A stretch of DNA of 64,000 nucleotides, taken from the NCBI GenBank assembly GCA_963966185.1, contig CAWZYM010000291.1, forward strand, positions 186,001 to 250,000. The letters run 5' to 3'. The DNA comes from Rhabditoides inermis (lineage: Eukaryota > Nematoda > Chromadorea > Rhabditida > Rhabditidae). A program made the translations under genes and the position numbers. This document shows, piece after piece, positions 33,640 to 46,385 of the stretch (positions within the stretch are counted from its first letter, which is position 1; every line of letters starts with the position of its first letter). The notes beneath the pieces are model-generated. The model worked only from the letters and a program-made list of their open reading frames with translations. It did not search any database and was not told where the DNA came from.

Positions 33640-36600
33640 CCTCTTACACATTCTCCAACGCTCTAATGTAATCAAACTGGTTGAAGAAATGAGTTCTTTC
33701 TCCCTCTCCCTCACCTGTCCCAAATCCTGTGGTTTAGCCGCGAGCCAGGCGGGTTTGGTACCCGTCGGTTGTCTATGGCAGTCAATACGCAGCCACCCTC
33801 CCACTTCCAACCAACCCGGGCGAGGCGACAAACGAAGCAGACCGGTTTGCTGCAAGGGTACGGTAAGGTGCGCCATGAATCTACAGTAACCCACCGGAGA
33901 GTACAATGTAGCCGATTCCGAGTGTTTCATAACGCATACACCAATCTGGGCACGTCGAATAGAAGAATCATGGGGCTGAAATGAACTTCATTTTCATTCA
34001 TTTATCAGTTTCACCCAAGGCTACTGTAAGAAACCCCCGGGGAACACACCAATAACTTGAATACAAATTTGCGACAGTACTGTAAAGTTCACCACACCGG
34101 TTCGGTCTCAAAAAGGACAACAGATTTATCGTAACACCGCACTAAAACTCAGTGATATGGGATCATGTAATCACAGCAAATGTCATAATCAGAAAGCAAT
34201 CAGCTCTCCACAATAAGCTTCAGAAGTCATGACACTACAATACGGACCGTTTTCAAGAATCTCACGTTCAATAGATGTTTTCCGTTTATAGCATGTTTCA
34301 TTCTTCACCACAAGTCCTCAATCCTATTGACTACGGTTTTTTCAATCTCAATTGCTCAATGGATAACACTACGATACTACCGTTTTCCTTGTCCGTATGT
34401 CTAAGATGTGTGATTCGACGCACCTCGTGTTGCATTCCGCTGACACTGCCGCTGCCTGTGTGGACAGTCTGTGTGAGCTGCACCTGCCACGCCACGTACC
34501 GACACGCACCAATGTCCGGCTGACGGAACATCTGCAAGTAATATTGTTATTGTACGATTATATAATATTAATGAAGTGAAATCGTGTAGCATTATTGTGA
34601 AAGACACGTTTGCCAATGTAATTAGACTGGATAAAGCGGCTCACGGTGTGTCGATCCCTGTGTAAATGCGGAAATTTCATTTTCATCTGAAATTACGGTA
34701 TGCCTTTAAAAAATCAAGCAAATCAGGCAAATTGTCGAATTATTCTTCATGATCGAATAATTTGACGATGCGAAAGACGTGTAGTTATTACTTGTGAAAC
34801 CTTATGGACCTATTCTGTTATCATATTCGAGTTTCCTACTCAATTCTAAGTAGAGTGATACCAAAACAATCCACAAAAATGATGAAATTCAAGTTTTACA
34901 CAAAATTTAGTGAAAATTCATGCAAATCTGAAAATACGGTATGTCGCGATTAGAGCACACAACTTTGTGAATTGGCGCACTATAGGCCCCATTATACTTT
35001 CACGCTGACGCTGACGCGACGCTGACGTTCCCGTGCAAAAGATGCAACTATTGATTTCGTTGACGCAGCGTGATCAAAATCGATAGGTGCATCTTTTGCA
35101 CGGGAGGGTCAGCGTCGCGTCAGCGTCAGCGTGAAAGTATAATGGGGCCTTATCTCGCAAATTGAAATTTCCACTATCGACACACCGTGGGCTGACATAA
35201 GAACGTACTCGAATATGTCAAAGTGAAAGCATTTAGTTAATGAATGTCGAAAAGCCTCTGAAAACTACGAATAGCAACAAGTAGGCGGCACGCGGTGACA
35301 TTTCCATGAGTCAAATATATAAAGTACAGTGTTCTTCCCTCGGCAACGCAGAACGCAGAGTGAGCACAACACTACAATACAAATGTATCACTGCCACAGT
35401 GATACATATCGCGTAGCCTATATAGCCTCACACCAGAAAGCAGTTCTACATAATGACGCCTCTCCATACAATACCGAGCGAGTGATTGCGTTTTCTACAC
35501 CAGCGTTCACGTCACACCGCATATTCTATTAGTCCCGACCTTGAAAGTCAATTTCCAGAATCTAGCACAGACCAGACAATCATTCCCTTCCAAACAATCA
35601 CTCCCCCCCCCCCTCAATCCACCTGCAACAAACTCACCTGACCAATACTAAAATAATCTCATCACACCGTAATCGAAACGAAAAAGCACCGTCAATCCGC
35701 CGTTTTCATTTCCTCAATTTCCCTCCGACCAATCTCACCTGCAACCATACATACTCTTTTAATCCTACTGTACAACAATGATCGCAAGCTCAAGTGTCAA
35801 AAAAGCCGACGCACCAAAAAAACTACTAATAAAATTGCATTATTAATGAGAATAGCCACCTTTAGCTGGACGACCCTGTTCACTTCGCAGTCTCTGCCCA
35901 GCCACGCCCGGTTGGTCTCGTTGCGCGCAGAGTACGGGATGAACACCTTGCCATACTTGTCCACGTTAGCATAAGCAAACCTGAAAGAGTCACATTTAAA
36001 TTTGCATCCAAAATCCATGAAATTATCACTTTCAGCTGCACCAGAGCAATCATCTGCCACGAAACATATACATTCGATTACATTTATAATTGATTCTGGC
36101 TGGCAGTAATGTTTCTCACACTTCATTATCTTGTCATCGTGTAAAATCAGCTGTCTCTTATCCCTTCACTCCTCCACTATCCCTATCGATACAACCAAGT
36201 GGAGGAGAGATTGTGGAACCACCTTCCCAAAACTCCGCCAAAAAGCCGTGGTTCACATTCGCTTCTGCTATGGAGACCGAGTCAACGGGATGATATATGG
36301 ATGTCAGTGCAGCCACTTGTCATGCTTGGTGATGTGTCCGCTTCCTCTAACACTCATGGCCTATCCGAATGTATTTTTCGACGCGACGTCCTGTCCACCC
36401 ATTTACCACCACCCACTCATTCTTGGCAGTGATGTGTCCGCTTGATTCTAACACTTATAGGCTAGCCTAAGAAGTCCGAATTTAAACCTTGATTCTAACA
36501 CTTATAACCTAAGCAATCCGAATTCTTTGGGCATCTTTCGGCAAGATAGACGTCGACCCACTTGTCATGCTTGGCGGTGATGTGTCCGCTGCAGACAATG

Positions 36601-37760
36601 AGCTGTCGTCGCTTGACGACCGAGGTGGCCACGTAGTCGCACCCGTTCTGTGGCGGCTGCTGGCGCTGTGCCGTGAAGATCACACACTCATCCAACTGCA
36701 ACAAGGACGGTACATAAAATGCTAGACATGTTTTTTTCACACACTCATCCAACTGCAACCATGAACATTCTTTCCCTGAACCTAAATATAAAACAGGTTT
36801 TTTCACGTTCATCCAACTGAAACGTTATTCTTTAAAATACAGAGCGGAGATCATGAGCATTGATTCATTGAATCTGAATGCATTTTTTTCACACACACAT
36901 TCCGTAGAATAAAGTGAGATAGCATGATAATTCATCGCTGAACAGAAATGTTTTTAATACGTTTTTTCACCCTCATCCAAGTTAGAGTTATTTCTTAAAG
37001 GAAGACATGATCATTCATTCACTAAATAGGAATGTAATATTTTTATACGTTTCCCCCTCATCCAAGTCAGAACTTTTTTCGATACATGATAATTCGTTCC
37101 CTGAATTTGAATGTAATATTTTAATACGTTTTTTTCCACATTCATTCGAGTTAGAGTTATTTTTAAAGGAAGACATGATCATTCATTCCGTGAATCTGAA
37201 CCTGAATATAATAAAGGTTCTCGCGAATTGTAGGCCACTACACTTTTCAAGTCTTCATGCCCTTATGAAAAATTATTTGTTCATCGTACAAAACTAGGAT
37301 ATCGTTCCAGCTCTATATTATACATAATTTATCGCTCTCCCGAGACTCAATATCCGCGTTATCGAATTTTCGAAAACAAAACTGCAAAAAACTATCAATC
37401 TCCTCAAAACATACTTTTTCTCTCATAATTTTTGTGCATAATCTGCAATTATCAGACAATCATATCATCAAACTTTAAAAAAGTAATTAAAGAAGTGAAA
37501 AAATACGAAGAAAACCTACCGAGAAATGATCCCTCAAATCTTGACAGTCATTAATGACACAAACGGCTTGAATGGGAAAGTAGACCCGCCCTATACGGTC
37601 GTCCTCCACAAACGCATACTTCTTCACTATCTGAAACAAGTTTATGCTAATTTGAAAACAGACAATGAAAAAAAAACCCAGATCCCACACGTAAACCCAA
37701 CACAAACCCGAAGTAAGCCCCCACCTTTATAATTTTCCCTTCGCCCAGTGAACGATTCAT
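31075..37760 (-). CDS. Unrecognised protein with repeated cold-shock/OB-like modules
   Basis: Sixteen exons (37725-37760, 37520-37630, 36562-36695, 35860-35980, 34424-34531, 33895-33975, 33715-33849, 33467-33590, 33199-33279, 33042-33151, 32878-32995, 32117-32271, 31788-31955, 31571-31726, 31261-31407, 31075-31209) join in phase to 639 residues. The start is MNRSLGEGKIIK, just before the first module. Module 1 reads KKYAFVEDDRIGRVYFPIQA ... DYVATSVVKR. Module 2 reads KHDKFAYANVDKYGKVFIPYSA ... RYVAWQVQL. Two or three weaker ones follow (LYSPQTGLLRL ... AWLAAKP; GRIYVPPAMYRR ... PWSAVAL; CRATVYRQARDHKHEWRAVLV). The pattern (aromatic-rich strand, G-x-V-[YF]-x-P, then Y/W-x-A) suggests tandem cold-shock/S1-like barrels as in UNR/CSDE1, but no RNP motif is exact. 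The C-terminal third is Pro/Gly/His/Ser-rich and ends in a helical segment (LIEQRVLKDIVSNPELLIKV). An RNA-binding role is only an inference. A MITE lies in the intron 34532-35859. Confidence 0.7.
34984..35150. mobile_element. MITE copy 2, flanked by TAT
   Basis: A 167-base foldback element, the fuller relative of 24336-24487. The terminal inverted repeat begins AGGCCCCATTATACTTTCAC and continues GCTGACGCTGACGCGACGCTGAC on both sides. TAT precedes and follows it (34981-34983, 35151-35153), again a 3-bp duplication. It lies in an intron of the cold-shock-like gene. The long, well-paired arms would fold into a hairpin in a transcript from either strand. Confidence 0.88.
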
Positions 37761-40177
37761 AGTTAATAGACGAAAAAATGTAGGGGCCGAGAGTTGCCGA
37801 AAGTCCCGTCAGTAGAGATAGGTTAGTAGAAGAGATTCTGAAGAGCCAACATATGGAAACACAAATTGCGAAAAGAACACAAAAAAACGTTCGATATAGA
37901 GGCGGGGAAAGGCCCCGAAACAACGGCTCGGCTCGTAAAATAAAATATATAGAAATTCATAAGCGGCACAATCGAATATTCGATGGTTGCTAGAGAGTGG
38001 GCATAGAGGGATGCAAATAGAGAAATACGGAGAGGGAGACAACGGGGGTAAATAATACATATATACAAGGAAAATGAGTGTGAATTGAGACAGTCGATGA
38101 GAGAGAGAGAGAGAGAGATTGCGTGGGGCACTACACCTTGTTAGTGTATAATAAGCGAATAACCCAACCACACACACAATGGTATATTCTACTGGCGATT
38201 ATAATATTAGGATAAAATATCTGCCTGACAGACTATGAGTTCGTGAAGAATTATCACTAGCACTTTCTAGTAGTGCTCATGTAAAGTGCGCCTAGCCAAT
38301 GAGAAAAGACGACAAAACGCAAAATACGCCCACATTTAATAGTAAGCCGGAAAAAGACGCTAAGCATGACGAGCCACTAAACTATCACGAGTTACCATGA
38401 TTGAATAGTCGATTTTCGCGAGCATCGAAACACTTTCGCAATATTTTGTCATCACCACTCACTTAAAAGACGGTCAGGAGACAGATTGAAATACAGAAAT
38501 CAGCTAATCTAATCAGCATTTATCATTGAACAGACGTTCATTTCCGGCACTATTCTAAGGCGAATCCCGAGAGTTGAAGAATTCGGATACGGTCAAACGA
38601 ACTCATTAGCACTCACACACTCGTTCCCTACCCCCTCTCACTCACTCGGGCCGACTAATAACAACTGCCTGGGGGCGATAGATTTCGCAATATACACTCA
38701 ATCAGCTGGCGAGAGAAATATGCCGACTCACAAATTAAAAGCGAAACAGAGTATTCAGTAGATATATAGAGGTGGAGAAGTGGGGGAGAGAGAACTAGAA
38801 GGAGGGAGGGAGGGAGAGAGAGAGAGAGAGATGTAGAAAGACGAACGGCTACAACCAATTTCCTGCGGACAGACACTCGTTTCCTCCCGAACAGACAACA
38901 TAACAGCAATTGAAAAAAAGAAAGGGGCAATTGATAGAAAGGGAGAGGAAAATCCCAGATTATCATGATAAGGTGTGATGACTTGAGAGGATAGTCGAAT
39001 CAAAGCGTCGAAGAAACGCGAAACATCGATACGATAAGTAAGACTTAATCAGTAATCATTAAAAAATAGGAGTACGCACGTAATATCTCACTTTTCTCAC
39101 AAATAAGATGTTCCCTTGACGCATTTTTTTTTAAATATGAACACCGCCACAGTATCTTTGCACTCTAGAAACATTTAAACTAACTACCGCTCTTGTCAAT
39201 CAGTGAATATTAGTAATCGAATGACTACGGAGCGTAAACGAAGTTTTCTCTCTCACACCACTTTCTCTCATCTTATCTCAAAAACAATCGCCATCGGTGG
39301 CAAATTTTAGCGAGCATTTTTCAGCATACAAAACCAGCGCCGGCTATAGCGACCAGCCTAGCGGGTTGTTGTAATCAAGATTGCACAATCCATTCAATCC
39401 GTTCCAATTCCAGCAAACGCAATCATGATCTCGCGCAATGCTAGTCATAGCCGGTCAGCTAACCGGAGTGAGACGGGCTGGGATTGGATGTGCGAGGCCC
39501 CACCTCCCCGTTCGCCCCATTCTCAAAACACCTGCGGCAAGAAAGAAGAAACACACAACACCAGCTGGCATCTCTCTCTCTCTCCTCTCTCATTACGTCC
39601 AATTCAACACTTCTTTCCCACACAAATCAGACTATCAAAGACCGCACTCGTGACAGAAAAAGGAAACTTGGTTGGACGACTGGCTGCGATGATGGATCGA
39701 TAGACAGAATCGGCTATCACTTCTTGTCGCGCACATTTGCCTTGCTTCCCATTCAGGAGCGAGATAAAGCGGGTGTGATGAGATAAGAGAACGGACAGTA
39801 GAGATGCGACAAGCAACACATAACATGCAAGCACATGGAAAACAACAACACAAACAACCATCACAAAGAACATACACACAAGATGCGCACACACACGAAC
39901 ACCACGTCAAGCACACATCATCACATAGAGACACGCCATGGAGACGAGCCATGCATCAAGCAATTCGAATTCGAGATATGACGGTCGGCAGGCAGCCGCT
40001 ACCGATTCGGATCCAACCACTATAAAGACCACTCCACTCCAGCACATACGCTTTATCCTCGAAACAAGATCAACACAACACATCAACAACAAACCGAAAC
40101 ACTTCTAAACACAACAGAAAACAACGTAACAATGTGGTAAACGGACCTTGTCCTCTCGTCCGGACCCCTGTGGCAGC
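37761..40177. other. No gene seen between two minus-strand genes
   Basis: About 2.4 kb, partly GA-rich on the plus strand (38099-38118, 38800-38832), with an (AAC)n/CACA-rich stretch at 39830-39950. It should contain the promoter of the cold-shock-like gene and the 3' UTR of SAS10. Open frames here have no splice support. Confidence 0.5.
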
Positions 40178-40957
40178 TCAGGCCTTGAGCTTGGTGCTCT
40201 TGATGGTGTGCGCGCGGATGCCCCTGCTCTCTCCGGTGTACTTGCTTGTCTCCTTGCGCGCGTCCGGCACCTGCGAGCGCCGCCTGATCAACGCCTTGTC
40301 GTACTGCACACGCTTCTTCGTCTGAAAAAGGAAACGGTGAGGTTGAGTTGCGATGACGTCAATCATACATTGATGAGCAGTTGCGATGGGAGTCCATACT
40401 CCCGAAAATACCTCGGTCATACATTATTGAAAGCAGAGCCAGAGACACTCTAGAGACAAAGAACGTAGCAACATTTTTGGAAACGCAGACAAAGTCGTCC
40501 TCGAAACGCACAACTACTATTCACAACATATTTCCGATTCTTCGTCTCTCAACACTCCTCACACATGCGCATTCCACCAGAGTATTCATGACATTTCAAA
40601 AGCAAAGCAGACAACGCCACTCCCTCCCTCCGCGAATACTTAGATGCATACATCTCAACAAGACACCCTCGAAAATCGAAATTGCGTCAAACATTCGTGT
40701 GAATTGCGAAAATTACTGTTCACACATTACATTGTCCAATCATCATATTGTCCTATCATCAATTACAACAGAGATGACGATAACGAGGCAAGAAAACGAA
40801 AAGGCAAGCAATACAAAATGTGACATGAGAGTTCATTTCCAGTTCACTTCACTACGTCATTACGTCACACGTGCTCAACCATAGATTGCTTACTAATCGA
40901 AAGGCAGGGCAAAGACAGAGAAAAAGAAGGAGAAAAAGAGAGCGAAGAGAGAAAGAA

Positions 40958-40994
<37 letters not shown>

Positions 40995-43900
40995 CTACCG
41001 CATATTCACATTACTAGTATTTACGCAGTCAGTCGCCAGTCACACACACAAATATCACATTTCCATCTCTCGTTGCTATCAAAACAAATTGCCGCTCAAC
41101 GATCTAGACGATTGCACAACGCCGATAAAAATATATCGTAAATCTAGTCAGAATCCAATTTCAACTCACACTACGCACACAGGTAGGCTGGGGGCAGGTG
41201 TGGGCATTCTAATTTCCATACGAGCGAACGTGTGCCGCTCGCCAATCGAAACAAGACCAATGGAGCGAGAGGAGACATCAGACATACGCAAATCGAGCGA
41301 ATACAAACACGACGACGGCAGCGCAGATCACAGATGCAAAATTATACATCCACACATCCAAACAGCATGAATGAATACCCAGCACAAGGAAATTCAATCT
41401 CTGTTTCCGCTTGAAGCGCATATAGGAACAGAACCGAGAGCACATACGTGCATGCAGAAATCAAATTCTAATGTATTCTATAAAAAAAGTATGAGACCAA
41501 TGTTAGTGTTGGCCGACAGCTGAGACATTAATTAAGCAGGTGAACCAAGACACACACACGCCTCAACCTATACAGAGCTAACATGTGAATGCCCACAAAA
41601 TTACCGTATCCCATGGACAGGTGATTAACTCAAACTTATTCAAGCCGATACTCGTTATACAATTACGGAAAGTCGCCAACAAAAAGAGGGGGCGCTGAGC
41701 GGGAGGCATGCACAACTTAGCTATGTAACACCACTCTCACTCACTCGGAGGGGGTCTCCCTGGCCCGGCCGGATGCAATGAGCACACTCTCATATGCCCA
41801 TATTCCACTTCCACATTCGGCAGTCATCCCTCCCACTGGGTCGCCATAGTGCGCAGCGCAAAAGAACACTCACCGCACATCCCCATCCCATGTCCCATCA
41901 TATTCCAGCCAGCCATGGAGAATGCAAGAAGCACAAGGGGCCAATGCCCATCATGGAATGGAAGACACATTCAAACAAGCAAGAGGGAAACAAGTAGCCA
42001 CAGGCAGGCAGGCAGGAACCACGTAACCGGGTGGAAAGATGAGAGAGGGGAGTGAGAGAGAGGGGGATGGTGAGGCGGGCAAAGAAAGAAAGAGAGCGAG
42101 CGAGCTACTATGTGTAAAGTACAACAACAGGGCCGAGTCGACTCATAGCCAGAGCCACGTCCGCGCCCGCCCCGACTCCGTTCGCCTCGCCTCACAATAA
42201 CACTTCCAGACATCCTACCCTCCCTACCACTTCACTCTCAGCTACAAAAATACCCCAGCACACATTATCGCACTGAAATTAGAAAAAACAAACGTCGTAG
42301 TCGTGTAAACCACACCTGAGAAAACAGGTGGCAGAGAGGGAAACAAGAGACATCAGCCATACACTCACTACACAACTAGCATCATCTTCCCGATACTCTC
42401 ACTCCCTCTCCTCTTTCCATATTTGCTCAACGCAAATCGAAACACACTAAAGAACGGAGAGGGAGGGGACATTCCGGGCCGGGCGGCGGACCAAAAGTGA
42501 AACTCTCACTCTCACTCTGGACACACTCAACCGTGCATCCGACAGGAAGGGGAATGGAAGAAAGAAGACGGGAAGGAAGAGAAGAAACGCACAAAAGAGC
42601 ACACACCGCGTGCAAACAATCACACACACACAATGTCTAAAGTAAACAAAACGCAACATCTCTTCGCACCCAAAAAAGGGAGATGGCTCTCTAATCATAT
42701 TAAAATGTATGCCTGCTATCTGACATGCGGCAAAGTGACAGGGACAGGTACCCCGACTCACCCTGGGGTTGCTGGCTCCCTTCTTCTTCTTCTTGTTCTG
42801 GTTCTGCATGCTCTTGTTCTTGGCGATGGCGTAGGGCAAACCGCGTCGACCGTCGTCTTCTCCCTCTTCACCCTCCGCCCACTGAAACACAAAAGATATT
42901 TTCTTATCCGTGATAAATCCGTTTCACAACCACTTGCTATAGTAACACACACGTAGACAGTAATAGTTCGATGTCAGCAACCATGAATCTTTGATCCGTC
43001 TCCCCACCACCCCACCTCTTCTCCGTCTCCCTCTCCTTCCTCGTCCCCTCCAGCTGCCGCCGCCTTCTTCTGCTTCCGCACCGCACTGTCGTTCTGCACC
43101 ACATCCACCTACAACACAAATACATTATTAATTTATTATTTTTTACACCTCAATAATTCGCTATCGAATCGCATTCCTTCAATAGTTCAATTACACTTTC
43201 GAAACACAAACCTAATATTCTACTCGCTCATTTCATTACACTATCTACATAAACCCTCACGGCGAATCGAACGACGTTACAAAGTGTGGTGAGAGTAATT
43301 GGATTATATCGGGAGCGAGTCGGGCGAATATTGCAGGATTGCAGATAGGGCGAAATAAGCTACATAGCAGGTGAAACCTTTCATGGTTTCGATAAAATAA
43401 TGGCGCAAGCCCGCAACACTAAACATTCAAGCGACTAACAGTGAGCGAACGTAGCAAAGCGCTGTTCAAACACACACATACACTTACGACTAGTGATCGT
43501 CGAGTGAGTCATTGTTCTATTGCATATGTGCATGACAATCGAATGTTAGCTAGACTTCGTACTTGGAACGAGCATAATGACTATAATTCCATAATGAGTA
43601 AACGAGGAAGCTCGTAAATGACACAAAACGACATGTGCGTGTCTATAAATTGTCTCATTACCTTTACCGGTATCACAATCACTATCACTCACTCTCGGAA
43701 CGAGTGAAAGTGCGCTACACCACGGGGACTGATTAAGACCAAAAAACCAATCATTATCAAAAGGCTATCAGAAAATAATAACCTCTAATGTCATATTTTA
43801 ATGTATAGGATTATTGATAGAAAAGTTCATGCAAAAAAACGTTTGAGCAGTGCTACAGTTATATAGTACTTTCAAGATACAGTACCCTCTCCCTACCTTC

Positions 43901-45948
43901 TGTCCCTTGGCGGCCCTCTTCATCAGCTTGCTCAGCACCTCGCTGTTCTTGTCCAGAAACACGTCCACCTTCTTCGTCATCTGCAAAGAAAGAAAAGTAA
44001 GTACTACGTTAAAAATAAGTTTCTCTACACTCATATCACGACAACAGGCAACATGTCAGTAATTTAGGAACTCCTCTGTCATTAATCACACATATAAAAG
44101 ATTCGTATAACAGAATAGTGGATGTACTGACATTGGAGAACTTCTCGATGGCGTCCATGACGGGATGCGAGTCGACGACGTCCTCCCTCGCCTTCTTGGC
44201 AGACAGAGAGGAGGCCTTCGACGAGATGAAGTACATCACGTTGAGAAGGTAGCTGAAATAGAAACACTACATGAAGAAACGGAACGAAATAAAATAAGAA
44301 ATACAATATACATCATATAAACGAAAGAAACGTACGTGGTGTACACGTCGACGGCCATTTGGATCTTGCCCCTGAGGAGAGAGCCCTCCGGCAGATTCTC
44401 CGCCACGGGGATCAGAGGCTTCAGAATGACTTCGAACAGCGTCTTCTGGAAACGGTAAGTAGAAAAATAGAGAAGATAAAAAGGTAGCTAGTCACGAGTG
44501 AAAAAAACAGGAAATTTGACTCTGTTATTATTACCCAAAGAAATAAGTTTGGATAAGTAACGACAACAACAATAGGCATTGATGATGTTTTGATGAACAC
44601 CCAAAGTCTAAAATAACCGCACACGACTCGCCTTCATGTTGTACTCCTGGATGAGCATGTTGAGGGGCTTGTTCTGCTTCCTCACAGCCTTCTCCGACCA
44701 CTCGTCAGCCTTCTCCACAGACACAACCTGATACACAGAGAAGAGTGAGGGTAGAAAAAGATTCAATTTTTTGGTAATATCCAATATCACTCTTCTTATC
44801 ACCGCCACATGTTCCAAACAACGAGAACTAATAAAAGTCGAAACTATAGAATAAGAGAACATGACAACTGGCCCCACCTTGTCCTCCTCCTCATCATCAT
44901 CATCCTCTGCCATGTCTGCGGCGAGTGCGGCCGCCTGGTCGAGAGCGCGCTGTCTCTCCCGCGCGTCCGCCTCCTCCAACTCCGCCGCCTCCACGTCCTC
45001 CTCGTTCATACCCCCATAGTCGCCGTCCACGTAGCTGAACAAGTCACTTCATAAGTGATATCATTTTTCAGGGAGATAGTTACAGATAAAGTGCATTTGA
45101 CTACAAAAATGAGATACTCAAATTCCGTGCGAAATAACCATGCAACATTGTTTTGTTTTTGATAACTATAATGTCACCACAATAAGTATTGTGTGGTTTG
45201 CACCGTGTAGCATTTGTAGCAGTGTGTGTGTGTGTGTGTGTGTGTATTGAGGGGATTATGGCGGCATTTCAATGTATTGCAACACTTCAAAAACAAAACG
45301 GAAACGCAACCCACTTTGTGTCGTAGAAGTCCCTGCGCTTTTTTCCCCAGCGGTTCGCCGACGGAAGCATGTCTGTGAGATTATTTGTATCAAAAGTAAT
45401 AATAAAGGTAAAGGTAAAAGTCAAGGTAGCCCCCCGATTCAAGAGATTACTCTGCGCCTGTGGAGGGGGTCGATGGAAGACTAGGGCACTACACAAAAGG
45501 TGAAGGTGGCCATCAAATAAATAAAACTCGATAAAACCGTACCATCGATGTTCTTCTCGTCAGCCTCGTCGAAGTCCGAGGAGTCGTCGCCGCTGTCGCC
45601 TCCGCTCTCGTCCTCCGACAAGTCACCCTCCACGTTCAGCACCTCCTCTTCCTAAACACGCAACTCCCATAACACATACGGCTAAATTGTAGCATTCAAA
45701 CACGCACGGCTACAAAACACACCTCGCGAGCGCGGGCGGTCTTGTAGGCGTTCGCCTTGAGCTTGCGGTCGGAGCGATGGAACGCGTCGACGGCGTCGTC
45801 CATCTCGCCATCGTCACTCTCAAAGTCAATGCTCCTGAAATCATTATTACCTCATTTCATTTAAATGAGAACACTTCAAGAAACGAAAGAAAAAAACTCA
45901 CTTCGAAACTGGCGCCTTCCCCTTCTTTCCTCCCTTGCCCTTAGCCAT
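40178..45948 (-). CDS. SAS10/UTP3, small-subunit processome protein
   Basis: Twelve exons (45902-45948, 45723-45834, 45543-45651, 45315-45372, 44878-45034, 44632-44727, 44336-44445, 44132-44252, 43897-43980, 43016-43108, 42762-42881, 40178-40321) encode 416 residues. UTP3/SAS10 works in the nucleolus, in the SSU processome that cuts pre-18S rRNA. The N-terminus is Lys/Gly-rich then strongly acidic (EEEDK, DDDDEEE). The Sas10/Utp3/C1D helical domain lies at about 190-290 (LIPVAENLPEGSLLRGKIQM, YLLNVMYFISSKASSLSAKK). The signature Sas10 C-terminal domain ends the protein (RRGLPYAIAKNKSMQNQNKK, then ALIRRRSQVPDARKE, YTGESRGIRA). Two features are odd. The intron after 44632 has a GC donor (AAG/GCGAGT). 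The last intron is 2.4 kb (40322-42761), far longer than its neighbours. It is divergent from the HSPA13 gene, 437 bases away. Confidence 0.92.
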
Positions 45949-46385
45949 GATTGGGCAACTGAAACGGCATGATTTGCATCTCATAAAAATGAACAAAAAC
46001 AAAATATCGGAATTGATAAATAATCAAAAATTCGAAAAGCGAAGCGAACTCCACTTCAAGCTCGATATTAGCTCCTCCCACTTTTATCATGCCCCGCCCA
46101 TTTTGCAACATACGCGCGATCGCCCTTTTGTCCAGCTGTGAATTTCATTATTTCCGCATTGATTACGTTTCATACAATTTTTAAGAAACGTATTGTTATT
46201 TACCTTTTTTATAAAAGTATGAAATAGTTCGTATGATTATTTTCGTGTCGAATGACGTCATTCAAGTGCTGATTACGTGATTTTCGGGAGCGCGAGGGCG
46301 CTATCAGCTGTGGGCTCACTAGGACACGTGTACCGCGCGCGTCCCTTGTTCGCGCAACTTCCGCGCCCCTCCACACTCCGCAAAC
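45949..46385. promoter_or_regulatory. Divergent promoter region of SAS10 and HSPA13
   Basis: The 437 bases between two start codons facing apart must hold both promoters. The part next to HSPA13 (46280-46385) is GC-rich and has TGACGTCATT at 46252-46261, close to a CRE/ATF-type palindrome. That would suit an ER-chaperone-like gene, but a single site proves nothing. Confidence 0.5.

Noticed and set aside
35580..35640. C-rich run as a possible G-quadruplex
   Set aside because: It is a single uninterrupted C run without the four separate tracts needed.
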